Source of the DNA: an uncultured Methylotenera sp.
GTDB taxonomy: Bacteria > Pseudomonadota > Gammaproteobacteria > Burkholderiales > Methylophilaceae
NCBI RefSeq assembly: GCF_946479685.1
Contig: NZ_CAMLGS010000001.1
Coordinates: 62,001 to 126,000, forward strand
Length of the DNA stretch: 64,000 bases
Direction: 5' to 3'
Shown here one piece after another: positions 49,715 to 57,936 of this stretch (its first letter is position 1; the number at the start of each line of letters is the position of its first letter). Below the pieces are notes generated by a model. The model was given only the letters and a program-made list of their open reading frames with translations, had not been told where the DNA came from and did not search any database. A program made the position numbers and the translations under genes.

Positions 49715-50671
49715 ATGCATACACTTATTTGCGGCTCACTTGCTTTTGACACCATCATGGTGTTTCAAGATAAATTCAAAAATCATATCTTGCCAGATAA
49801 AATTCACGCGTTAAGCGTTGCTTTTTACGTACCAGAAATGCGCCGTGAATTTGGCGGCACAGCTGGCAACATTGCTTACAACCTGCAATTACTGGATGGC
49901 AACCCGCTGATCATGGCAACTGCCGGTGAAGATTTTGGCACTTACACACAATGGCTGAATAGCAATAAAATCAGCTCCAGCCACATCAAAATCATCCCGA
50001 ACAGCTTTACCGCGCAAGCGTTTATTACGACCGATACTGATGACAATCAAATCACGGCATTCCACCCGGGTGCAATGATAGAGTCACACCAAAACAGTGT
50101 AAAAGACGCTAAGGATATTACCCTTGCAGTCATCGCACCGGATGGCAGAGATGGCATGTTCCAACATGCACGCGAATGTCATGAGGCTGGCATTCCATTC
50201 TTGTTTGACCCAGGCCAAGGCTTGCCTATGTTCAATGGCGAAGAACTGCTGCAATTCATTGAAATGGCAGACTACCTTGCGGTGAATGACTATGAATCAC
50301 AAATTATTCAGGATAAAACCGGCTTATCTCTCGAAGAGTTGGCACTAAAAGTGAAAGCACTGGTCGTAACCCTAGGCGGTCAAGGCTCACAAATCTATGC
50401 AGATGGTCAACGTTTTGACATTCCGTGCGTTGTGGCAGATAAGATTGTTGACCCGACCGGCTGTGGGGATGCGTACCGTGCAGGCTTACTGTATGGCATT
50501 GCTAAAGGTTGGGATTGGCCAACTTGCGGTAGACTAGCTTCAACCATGGGTGCAATTAAAATTGCACACCGCGGCGGACAAAATCATGCGCCAACCCGCG
50601 CAGAGATTGAGGCCATTTACACGCAAGCACTGGTAAATGAAACGGCAAGTGCAGAAGGGTTCGGCAGCTAA
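49715..50671 (+). CDS. PfkB-family carbohydrate (or nucleoside) kinase
   Basis: 318 residues. GGTAGNIAYNLQLL near residue 47 and DPTGCGDAYRAGLLYG near residue 248 are the two PfkB signatures; the Asp in the latter is the catalytic base. The overall length and the N-terminus resemble adenosine-kinase-like members (ribokinase superfamily). The substrate cannot be decided from sequence. It is single, preceded by about 160 bases without a gene. Confidence 0.87.
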   Translation: MHTLICGSLAFDTIMVFQDKFKNHILPDKIHALSVAFYVPEMRREFGGTAGNIAYNLQLLDGNPLIMATAGEDFGTYTQWLNSNKISSSHIKIIPNSFTAQAFITTDTDDNQITAFHPGAMIESHQNSVKDAKDITLAVIAPDGRDGMFQHARECHEAGIPFLFDPGQGLPMFNGEELLQFIEMADYLAVNDYESQIIQDKTGLSLEELALKVKALVVTLGGQGSQIYADGQRFDIPCVVADKIVDPTGCGDAYRAGLLYGIAKGWDWPTCGRLASTMGAIKIAHRGGQNHAPTRAEIEAIYTQALVNETASAEGFGS

Positions 50672-50743
50672 ATACTGGCGGCCTTGAGGTGTATAAAGCC
50701 AGAACTTTTAAAATTTATATTCACTGATTAAAGGAAAAATAAA

Positions 50744-51196
50744 ATGCATATCAGTCGACTTATCGCAGTAGGCTTACTCAGCGTATTTTTAGCTGCTTGT
50801 GCAAGCTCCAACTCTGGCTCTGTGTATAGCAGAGAAGATGCCAGAAAAACACAAACCGTAAGAACCGGTACTGTAGAAAGTGTGCGCCAAGTAAAACTGG
50901 AAGGCACAAAAACACCGATTGGCACCGTAGCTGGCGGCGCAATTGGCGGCATCGCCGGTAGCTCAGTTGGCGGCGGCAAGGGCAGCACCATTGCTACGGT
51001 ACTAGGCGCGGTAGTAGGCGGCATTGCAGGTTCAGCCGCAGAAGAAGTAGCCACCAGAAAAGATGCGCTTGAGATTACTGTGAAACTTGATGGCGGCGGC
51101 CTATTAGCAGTGGTACAAGAAGCCGATGAGCCATTCTCTGCCGGACAACGCGTACGTCTGATTGAAAACGGCGGCACCACCCGTGTGTCACACTAG
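50744..51196 (+). CDS. Glycine-zipper outer-membrane lipoprotein
   Basis: 150 residues. Lipobox LAAC with Cys19. A glycine-zipper membrane segment (about 65-105: GGAIGGIAGSSVGGG, GAVVGGIAGS) is followed by a short beta domain (LEITVKLDGGGLLAVVQEAD) typical of SlyB/Pcp-type lipoproteins. It probably stabilises the outer membrane. AAAGGA lies before the ATG. Confidence 0.88.
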   Translation: MHISRLIAVGLLSVFLAACASSNSGSVYSREDARKTQTVRTGTVESVRQVKLEGTKTPIGTVAGGAIGGIAGSSVGGGKGSTIATVLGAVVGGIAGSAAEEVATRKDALEITVKLDGGGLLAVVQEADEPFSAGQRVRLIENGGTTRVSH

Positions 51197-51230
51197 ACGC
51201 GCACTGCACTAATCAGCGACTACGCTCACA

Positions 51231-51266
51231 ACCATATTGTCAGAATGAAAGCTCTGGCAATATGGT
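51231..51266 (+). terminator. Hairpin behind the glycine-zipper lipoprotein gene
   Basis: Fourteen bases at 51231-51244 (ACCATATTGTCAGA) pair with 51253-51266 with one G-T wobble across an eight-base loop. No T-run follows. The rest of the gap to 51460 holds a low-complexity stretch of CTCCA motifs (about 51326-51349) and no gene. Confidence 0.55.
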
Positions 51267-51459
51267 GACATTATCTATACAAAACACTCGCCCCACCTAG
51301 CTAGCCTAGCCAACACAAGCCAAGCACTCCACTCCAGTCCACTCCAAAAAATGTAACATCCCAAGTAACGCAAGTCACTGTCAACAAAGCATCATCTGTA
51401 CGTCATTATTTCTTCATATTCCAACTTTAAAGTGCTGTTCAAGCTTAAAAGAAAACTAT

Positions 51460-52248
51460 ATGGAGAGCAGCCGTATCATGCGTAAAGACTTAACCTTAAT
51501 TGGCAGCATTAATGCACGTAATCAAGAGTTAGCATCACAAAGAAGACTGTATGTAAACTTAGCACACACACAGGCTGAAATTGAAGAAGCACAACGCTTA
51601 CGCTATAAAGTATTTGCTGAAGAAATGGGCGCACAGCTTTCAGGCACTGGCGGTTTAGATATCGATGGCTTCGACCAATTCTGCGATCACTTAATCGTGC
51701 GCGATAGCGGTACCAACCAAGTGATTGGTACTTATAGAATCTTAAGTCCATCCAAGGCCAACGAAGCTGGTGGCTATTACTCTGCCGGTGAGTTTGATTT
51801 AAGCCGACTATCGCACCTGTTTGACCGCACGGTTGAGGTTGGCAGAGCATGCGTACATCAAAACTACCGCAATGGCGGCACGATCACCATGTTATGGGCA
51901 GGCCTCGCCAAGTACATGCAGATTCACAACTACGAATACATGATTGGCTGCGGCAGCATGAGCATGTCGGACGGCGGCCACAGTGCAGCAAGTCTGTATA
52001 ACAAACTAAAAGATGAATATTTATCGCCTTTAGAGTACCGCGTATTTGCACGTAATCCGCTACCAATCCAAGCGCTACACAATAACCTGCAAGTAGCATG
52101 CCCTCCGCTGATTAAAGGCTATTTGCGCCTAGGTGCTTATATTTGCGGTGAGCCTGCTTGGGACCCTTATTTCAACACCGCAGATATGTTGGTAATGTTG
52201 CCACTATCAAGAATCAATCCAAGATACGCAGCGCATTTCCTGAAATAA
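51460..52248 (+). CDS. Ornithine-lipid type N-acyltransferase (OlsB-like GNAT)
   Basis: 262 residues with a GNAT-like acyltransferase domain: EAQRLRYKVFAEEMGA near residue 40, EVGRACVHQNYRNGG near 127, and IGCGSMSMSDGG. These match the hemolysin-like/OlsB group that makes lyso-ornithine lipid from ornithine and 3-hydroxyacyl-ACP. The next gene encodes a PlsC-type acyltransferase that could add the second chain (OlsA role). The ATG at 51478 is an alternative start. Confidence 0.82.
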   Translation: MESSRIMRKDLTLIGSINARNQELASQRRLYVNLAHTQAEIEEAQRLRYKVFAEEMGAQLSGTGGLDIDGFDQFCDHLIVRDSGTNQVIGTYRILSPSKANEAGGYYSAGEFDLSRLSHLFDRTVEVGRACVHQNYRNGGTITMLWAGLAKYMQIHNYEYMIGCGSMSMSDGGHSAASLYNKLKDEYLSPLEYRVFARNPLPIQALHNNLQVACPPLIKGYLRLGAYICGEPAWDPYFNTADMLVMLPLSRINPRYAAHFLK

Positions 52249-52303
52249 ACCTTGAAATAAACTCAGCACAGATTTAGTTAGCCTTAAACCATAGAGATAT
52301 GCG

Positions 52304-53173
52304 GTGAGCTGCTCCCCGCATATTGCCTACGGCAACGCCTATAACTCATGTAAAATAAAAGCCCTACCCTTGATTAGCTCAGTTACTTTGCAAACCACAC
52401 AACCTAGCACCCAACAGACCCATGCCCTCACCCGTTACTTCCGAGTGGCTCGTGTCATGTTTCACACTTGCGTGGGCTTGGTAGTAGCGTCCGTTCTATT
52501 TCCATTTGCTGGCAACCAACTAAAAACCAGACTGATTCAATGGTGGTGCACTGGCTTATTAGCTGCATTTAACATTCAGGTAAGAAAGACAGGGGCAGTG
52601 CCTAACGCTAACAACGTACTCACTGGCACTATGTTTGTGGCTAACCATATTTCATGGTCTGACATCCATGCGCTCAACAGTGTGATTCCATTACGCTTCA
52701 TTGCCAAATCTGAAATCAAAAACTGGCCAGTGTTTGGCTTTCTGGTCAGCAAAGCCAATACATTATTTATTGACCGTAGTAAAAAGCAGGATGCCAAACG
52801 CACCATTGAGATCGCCCACAGCAGCTTGCAGGGCGGTGATAATTTGTGCTTTTTTCCTGAAGGCACCACTACTGACGGCACCGAAATAAAACCATTCAAA
52901 AGCAGCTTAATTCAAGCGGCCATACTGGCAAAGTCATCTATTTATCCAGTAGCGCTGCACTACCCCAATACCGACGGCAGCATCAACACCGAAGTTGCCT
53001 ATGCCGGGGAAACTACACTAGCCGAGTCTATGCGCAATATGCTATTGCAAAAAAAACCGGTCATCGAGCTGCACTTTTTAGCCCCCATTACGCCAGCAGA
53101 ATATGCCGCGATGGATAGGCGCGCCCTCACGCTGCATATTGAAGGCTTGATTCGCAGACAGTTAATGCGCTGA
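52304..53173 (+). CDS. PlsC-type lysophospholipid/lyso-ornithine-lipid acyltransferase
   Basis: 289 residues from a GTG start; a TTG at 52370 is possible, and the first 25 residues look unusual for the family. One membrane helix (about 50-70) precedes the acyltransferase motifs NHISWSD (HX4D) and FPEGTTTDG. It probably completes ornithine lipid after the OlsB-like enzyme, or acylates lysophosphatidate. Its end overlaps the apaH stop by 12 bases on the other strand. Confidence 0.85.
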   Translation: MSCSPHIAYGNAYNSCKIKALPLISSVTLQTTQPSTQQTHALTRYFRVARVMFHTCVGLVVASVLFPFAGNQLKTRLIQWWCTGLLAAFNIQVRKTGAVPNANNVLTGTMFVANHISWSDIHALNSVIPLRFIAKSEIKNWPVFGFLVSKANTLFIDRSKKQDAKRTIEIAHSSLQGGDNLCFFPEGTTTDGTEIKPFKSSLIQAAILAKSSIYPVALHYPNTDGSINTEVAYAGETTLAESMRNMLLQKKPVIELHFLAPITPAEYAAMDRRALTLHIEGLIRRQLMR

Positions 53174-54001
53174 TTTTTGTATAGCCACTGGCTTATCTAA
53201 AGGATGCGCATCCACTTGCACAATTTCTTTGGTAGCTAAATTTAGGGCGGTTAACTTACCCCCCCATAAACAACCGGTATCCAAGGCAAATAGATTCTTG
53301 CGCTGCTGCAAACCAAGCGCAGACCAATGCCCAAAAATCACCTGTGTATCTTGGCTAGCTCGTGAAGGCACATCAAACCAAGGCATGTAGCCATGCGGAA
53401 TATCTTGCAGTTCGCCCTTAAATTTAAACTCCATTTCACCTTCTGCTGTACAAATACGCAAGCGTGTTGCTGCATTGGTAATCACCCGCAAACGGTCTAC
53501 CCCGCTTAAATCAGGTGTCCAGCGATTAGGCAAATTGCCGTACATGTGCGTTAAAAAGTGCAGGTAATTTTCACCTTGTAATGCAGCCTCCACTTCTGCC
53601 GCATAAGCCATGGTTTGCTCTATGGTCCATTGAGGCAACAAACCCGCATGCACCATTAAGTAATCAGCCTCTTGGTACACTAGAGGCTGGTGGCGCAGCC
53701 AACCCAGCAATACATCTCGGTCTTCTGCTGCCAGCAACTCCTGCAAAGTATCGCCTCTATGCGCAGCCACAATACCGGCAGCCACCACGATGGCGTGCAA
53801 GTCATGATTACCCAATACAATACGCAAGCTGTCCCGGTGTGCATAACACCAGCGCAGCACCTCCAGCGTACCGCTGCCGCGGTTAATTAAGTCCCCCACC
53901 AGCCAGAGCTGATCTTTATCCGGATCAAATTCAAGGCGTGCTAATAATGCCTGAAAAGCATGATAGCAACCCTGTATATCGCCTATTGCATAAGTAGCCA
54001 A
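53162..54001 (-). CDS. apaH: Symmetrical bis(5'-nucleosyl)-tetraphosphatase
   Basis: 279 residues. Metallophosphatase motifs: GDIQGCYHAF at the N-terminus, VGDLINRGSGT, LGNHDLHAIV, and MVHAGLLPQW. FGHWSALG and LDTGCLWGGKLTA are typical of ApaH. It splits Ap4A into two ADP. It converges on the PlsC gene with a 12-base overlap of the coding ends. Confidence 0.97.
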   Translation of the reverse strand: MATYAIGDIQGCYHAFQALLARLEFDPDKDQLWLVGDLINRGSGTLEVLRWCYAHRDSLRIVLGNHDLHAIVVAAGIVAAHRGDTLQELLAAEDRDVLLGWLRHQPLVYQEADYLMVHAGLLPQWTIEQTMAYAAEVEAALQGENYLHFLTHMYGNLPNRWTPDLSGVDRLRVITNAATRLRICTAEGEMEFKFKGELQDIPHGYMPWFDVPSRASQDTQVIFGHWSALGLQQRKNLFALDTGCLWGGKLTALNLATKEIVQVDAHPLDKPVAIQKSAH

Positions 54002-54039
54002 CCTATACCACCTTAATGATTAAAATATACCGACAATAA

Positions 54040-54069
54040 AAAAGCCACTTAATGTATCAAGTGGCTTTT
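54040..54069 (-). terminator. Terminator behind the di-haem cytochrome gene
   Basis: An 11-bp stem (54040-54050 with 54059-54069) with an eight-base loop; on the minus strand it is followed by T-rich sequence. It lies about 30 bases after the cytochrome stop and before apaH. Confidence 0.88.
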
Positions 54070-54097
54070 TAGTGTATTACCTTGCAAAAATCTCTAC

Positions 54098-55000
54098 TTA
54101 GAAACCGGCACCCGCAGCATTTGCCATATGTTTCACTGCTGCAGCAACTTCTGCATCAGATAGAGATGGATTGCCGCCTTTAGCTGGCATACTGCGCACA
54201 CCTTTAACGGCATGGCTTACCAATGTCTCATAACCTTGTTTAATACGTGGTTCCCACTGCGCTTTATCACCAAATTTAGGTGCGTTCATTAAGCCAGCAG
54301 CGTGACACATAGAGCAAACTGCTTTATATACTTCTTCACCGCTTTTACCAGCTGCTGGGGCAGAAGCTGCAGCTGCAGCAACTAAATCAGTAGGTTTTGC
54401 TGCCTCAGCTTCTTTAGCAGGTTTAGCTGCTTCTGCTGCTTTAGCTGGCTCTGCCGCTACTGGTGCAGCCTCAGCAGTTTTTGCCGATGCAGCTTCAGCA
54501 GCTTTAGGTGCCGGTGCCGTAAATTTAGCGCCTGAAGCATTTGCCATTTCAGCTACTGCACCAGCGATTTCGTCATCTGTTAATGCTGGGTTACCACCAC
54601 GTGCAGGCATGCTACGGATACCCTCAAGCGCATGTTTTACCAATGTTTGGTAGCCTTGTGCAATACGTGGCGCCCATTGACCATTATCACCAATTTTTGG
54701 TGCGCCCATTAAGCCAGCGCCGTGACACATAGAACAAACTGCCTTCACCACTTCAGCACCGCTCTTACCAGCTGTAGCGCCTGAAGTTGCTGCAGCAACC
54801 TCTACAACCGCAACAGGTTTAATGTTTTCTTCAAGCTTAGCTGCTACCGCCACTGGCTCATCAACTTCTACTGCATCTGTTACGCCAAAAATTTTAGCGA
54901 CAATCACTATAAATGCAACAATACCAACGACACCAGCAATAGTCGCGAGCAGAACCTGCCCTAGAGAGTAGCCTTTAGCTTCATTATCTACATTACTCAT
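54098..55000 (-). CDS. Membrane-anchored di-haem c5-like cytochrome with internal duplication
   Basis: 300 residues from the ATG at 55000 (AGGA upstream). The frame extends to 55132, but that part is poor and Cys-rich and crosses into the leader. One membrane anchor (about 14-36), then two c5-type haem domains about 140 residues apart: CSMCH at 89-93 with MPARGG, and CSMCH at 229-233 with MPAKGG (Met ligands). An Ala/Lys/Glu/Pro linker (about 162-218) joins them. It carries electrons in the periplasm. It is the second domain copy, not a gene fusion error, since both sites are intact. Confidence 0.92.
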   Translation of the reverse strand: MSNVDNEAKGYSLGQVLLATIAGVVGIVAFIVIVAKIFGVTDAVEVDEPVAVAAKLEENIKPVAVVEVAAATSGATAGKSGAEVVKAVCSMCHGAGLMGAPKIGDNGQWAPRIAQGYQTLVKHALEGIRSMPARGGNPALTDDEIAGAVAEMANASGAKFTAPAPKAAEAASAKTAEAAPVAAEPAKAAEAAKPAKEAEAAKPTDLVAAAAASAPAAGKSGEEVYKAVCSMCHAAGLMNAPKFGDKAQWEPRIKQGYETLVSHAVKGVRSMPAKGGNPSLSDAEVAAAVKHMANAAGAGF

Positions 55001-55161
55001 TACGTTTGTTCCTGAAAATATATGGATAAAAACCTTATTATACCTACACTTTAGCTTATGACAAAAAACGCCATCACAAAAAATATGACTTAATCGCCCG
55101 CTTCCATTGCGCATTAAGGCCACATACAACACCTCAGTTTGCTATAATGCAACGCTACTTT

Positions 55162-55238
55162 GCGCCCGTAGCTCATTTGGATAGAGTATCGGTTTCCGAA
55201 GCCGAGGGTAGTGGGTTCGAATCCCGCCGGGCGCGCCA
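55162..55238 (+). tRNA. tRNA-Arg (anticodon CCG)
   Basis: 77 bases including an encoded CCA. Acceptor GCGCCCG pairs with CGGGCGC; the anticodon loop is TTCCGAA (anticodon CCG, reading CGG); the T arm has GGTTCGAATCC. A TATAAT box sits at 55143-55148, 13 bases upstream. Confidence 0.97.
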
Positions 55239-55394
55239 TGAACAACTGGTGATTCAAAATCTTGTATCACCGCCTTTGTATCACCCCCCTTAAAGTATCG
55301 CTTCCATCACAAAAATTTCGTGATTAAAGTTTTCTTGTAGTTCACTTAAAGAACATCTATAGTCCATACAGAAAATTTAACACAGGGACACCGC

Positions 55395-55649
55395 ATGAAA
55401 AAACTATTAGTAACAATCCAATTAGAGCTGGAAATTCCTGACGCATGGGACTTGGTAGAGCATCCAGACCAAGTACAAGCAATTAAGATGGATAATGGTC
55501 AGTATATGCACATGAGTTTCTTGCCTATGATGACATCAGACTTTAAAGCAGGTGCGGAGTGGTCGAGCGAATGTCCTGACGAGTTTACCGAGGAAGTCTT
55601 GGATATGGTTGCTGATGAAGAGGTTTTAATGAAGCTTGAAACTGAGTAA
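55395..55649 (+). CDS. Small protein of unknown function
   Basis: 84 residues, acidic (many Asp/Glu), without signal peptide or membrane helix. It begins MKKLLVTIQLELEIPDAWDLVEHPD, with an internal Met-rich strand and an acidic helical end. A ribosome site (CACAGGG) lies upstream and a strong hairpin follows, both supporting a real gene. I do not recognise the family. Confidence 0.7.
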   Translation: MKKLLVTIQLELEIPDAWDLVEHPDQVQAIKMDNGQYMHMSFLPMMTSDFKAGAEWSSECPDEFTEEVLDMVADEEVLMKLETE

Positions 55650-55661
55650 TTAAATACTGCT

Positions 55662-55691
55662 CTGAGATACCTAAGTTTTTAGGTATCTCAG
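55662..55691 (+). terminator. Hairpin behind the 84-residue gene
   Basis: A perfect 13-bp stem (55662-55674 with 55679-55691) and four-base loop, 12 bases after the stop codon. AT-rich flanks extend the pairing; there is no long T-run. Confidence 0.7.
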
Positions 55692-55876
55692 TATATTTAA
55701 TTACTCACACGCATCAATAACACAGAGCCCAGCTAGGGATGTAAGCGATTAATATCGATATATTTAGCCCCCCATGGCTTAGTGCCATAGGAGTTAAACA
55801 TATACGTTTGATGTAAGTAAAAACGTAGTCACTCTTATAGAAACGAGCAACCCGCTTTTATCATCAACTTGCGCTG

Positions 55877-56302
55877 TTAATTCCAGCGATTGCCATTGCC
55901 TTGAATGCTGAAACGGCCAGCACCAAGGAAAAATACTGCTAAAGCCGTGGCAAGGAACATGCCTTGTAACTCCAGTGCCCAACCACCGGTTTGGTTAAGA
56001 TGCATTAGATCACCGGTATGCACCAACAGAATCGCCACTACCATATTGATGGCGATGATAAGGCCGCCAATACGTGCCCATAGGCCGAACAGTACCAGCA
56101 ACGGAGCCAGCACTTCCCCCACATAAACCAGATTGCCTACCGCTGCAGGCAGGCCAGCCTGCGCTACCAAACCGGTCACAAAATCGGCGCCATTCATTAG
56201 CTTACTAATGCCGTGTAACAAAATAAGGATTGCCAACGTTGCCCGTAGTATAAGTTTACCGGTATCAGCGCAATTACTATTCGTTATCGTAGTCACCATC
56301 AC
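55877..56302 (-). CDS. DoxX-family membrane protein
   Basis: 141 residues with four membrane helices. LRATLAILILLHGISKL near residue 22 and the RIGGLIIAINMVVAILLVH helix match DoxX. Such proteins take part in redox or quinone-linked processes, but the role here is not set. It is a single gene between the small orphan and the moxR operon. Confidence 0.88.
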   Translation of the reverse strand: MMVTTITNSNCADTGKLILRATLAILILLHGISKLMNGADFVTGLVAQAGLPAAVGNLVYVGEVLAPLLVLFGLWARIGGLIIAINMVVAILLVHTGDLMHLNQTGGWALELQGMFLATALAVFFLGAGRFSIQGNGNRWN

Positions 56303-56338
56303 ATTTTCCTTTTTAATTTAGTAGAAACGGTTTTACTT

Positions 56339-56370
56339 CTTATTAATATTGAAACTTATTAATATCAAAA
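56339..56370. repeat. Direct 16-bp tandem duplication upstream of doxX
   Basis: CTTATTAATATTGAAA (56339-56354) is followed by CTTATTAATATCAAAA (56355-56370), with two differences. It lies in the 305-base gap between the doxX-type and TgpA-like genes; I see no other gene or clear site in the remainder (56371-56607). Confidence 0.7.
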
Positions 56371-56607
56371 CTATGGCAATACGAAAGTTATCACGTCGTG
56401 CTGCTATTGAACAGATGTAAGCGTATCTGCTCTTAACTTGATTGTTTTGCTGAGCAACTAGCTCGCTTAGGGCTGAGCGTAAAACTGAGATAGACAAGCC
56501 CCGCAGGGTAGTCAGAAAAGTAACGATCGCACAAGTAACCGAGTAGCCCCAAGCAGACTTTAGATGTCGTGCTTCACCTTTTCGACTTCTACTTCTTTAG
56601 GTCTTAG

Positions 56608-57936
56608 TTACTTAGATAAAGTAAGATAGACTTTTTTGTACAGTGAGTTGAGAGTATCTAATTCACTTTTATCACATGACTTTTCTCCATAACGATAATC
56701 CTCAAAGCTTCTTGCTATCATTTTCAACTCCGCTTTAATTTCAGCATTGAAACTACTGGCCTCTTCAAAATACTCTTTAACTGTCATGCGGCGATTTCGT
56801 GTTATATCCTGCAACGCCAATAAACGTTCGGTTGCATAGTAGTAGCTTGATATTGCATCTGCTTGCTTGCTGTGAATCTTAAAAATGCCTAAGAATAGAT
56901 AATCAAATCTCGATCTAATCCAAATGGTTACCTTTAACTCCCGCATAAAAAAAATGAAAGCAATCGCCAAACATAACAGCAGGCAAAGAATCATTAATTG
57001 AATTATCTGTCGTAGATTTTCTTCAATCCACTTTTTAAAAGCATTCCATAAGCTGTCGAAACGCTTCTTCTCTTGCGTAAAGCCTTTGCTTAAACTGCCT
57101 GAAATGTCCGCGAGCGAGTTGATTGCATCTGCCTGCCATTTAGGCATTCCTTCACGCTTAGCTGCCAAACGCATCTCATCTGGACTCGGCCAATTTGACA
57201 GTAAGTTTTTCATGCCAGGCTCTTGAATGAGAGAGTTTGACTGATTGCCTGCTCCTGCCTCCAATGTGGAAAGGCTAGTACCAATGGCTGTAGGATTGCC
57301 AAATGTATGATTGAGTTGGTCAATCGTTTTTTGAGGTGTGATTAAATAAAGTAATAAACCTAGCAGTAGAATCGATAAAGTAGCAGTGATGATTGCCATT
57401 GTTTGCCCCACTAGTATTGGCGCTGACAAACTCCGTGTGCGTAACTCGTCTGATTTGCTATTGATTTGTTCTGCAACGATAGTAGCAACCACAAAGATCA
57501 CATAAGGAATCAGATAAAACAACATCGTCCAATCTGCACGATAGTGAGACGATGCAAAAATGACCATCACCAAAGATACTAAAATACTAAGATACAGTTG
57601 CCTACGCGTTGTCGTGGTGCAGTTATAAGCAACCTGCAATATAGCTAAGATGTAAACAGAGGCGCGAAAGATGCCCCATGTGGGAATAAAGATAAAGATG
57701 CTGACAACCGCGCCAAAAATGACAAGTCGGCGCATTCGTATCTTGCCGTATTCAGTTAAGGCCCCATTCTGCTTTATCGCAACTCTTATTGAATATCCAT
57801 ATAATAAAATCCAGAAAGACATTTCGAAAGCAAAATACCCATACCGAATATCAAGAAATGCATTACAAGTCACTGCCAAAAGCTGACTAATAAGCAATCC
57901 AACGTAAATGGACTTATGTTTTAGTTCAATACTCAT
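56608..57936 (-). CDS. TgpA-like membrane protein lacking the transglutaminase core (DUF4129-type end)
   Basis: 442 residues. The first 200 residues hold about six membrane helices in the style of transglutaminase-like TgpA (DUF3488), with ASSHYRADWTMLFYLIPY. The expected periplasmic Cys-His-Asp core is absent: between helices at about 205 and 320 there is only a 100-residue polar region without a Cys. A last helix (about 310-330) and a cytoplasmic DUF4129-like end (about 370-440) follow. It is the third gene of moxR-DUF58-this, overlapping DUF58 by four bases. Confidence 0.78.
   Translation of the reverse strand: MSIELKHKSIYVGLLISQLLAVTCNAFLDIRYGYFAFEMSFWILLYGYSIRVAIKQNGALTEYGKIRMRRLVIFGAVVSIFIFIPTWGIFRASVYILAILQVAYNCTTTTRRQLYLSILVSLVMVIFASSHYRADWTMLFYLIPYVIFVVATIVAEQINSKSDELRTRSLSAPILVGQTMAIITATLSILLLGLLLYLITPQKTIDQLNHTFGNPTAIGTSLSTLEAGAGNQSNSLIQEPGMKNLLSNWPSPDEMRLAAKREGMPKWQADAINSLADISGSLSKGFTQEKKRFDSLWNAFKKWIEENLRQIIQLMILCLLLCLAIAFIFFMRELKVTIWIRSRFDYLFLGIFKIHSKQADAISSYYYATERLLALQDITRNRRMTVKEYFEEASSFNAEIKAELKMIARSFEDYRYGEKSCDKSELDTLNSLYKKVYLTLSK

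Noticed and set aside
54098..55132. Cytochrome start at 55132
   Set aside because: The extra 44 residues are Cys-rich and not signal-like; the ATG at 55000 has AGGA upstream and begins before the membrane anchor.
55162..55400. Attachment site of an integrated element at tRNA-Arg
   Set aside because: No integrase gene and no second copy of the tRNA 3' end are in view.
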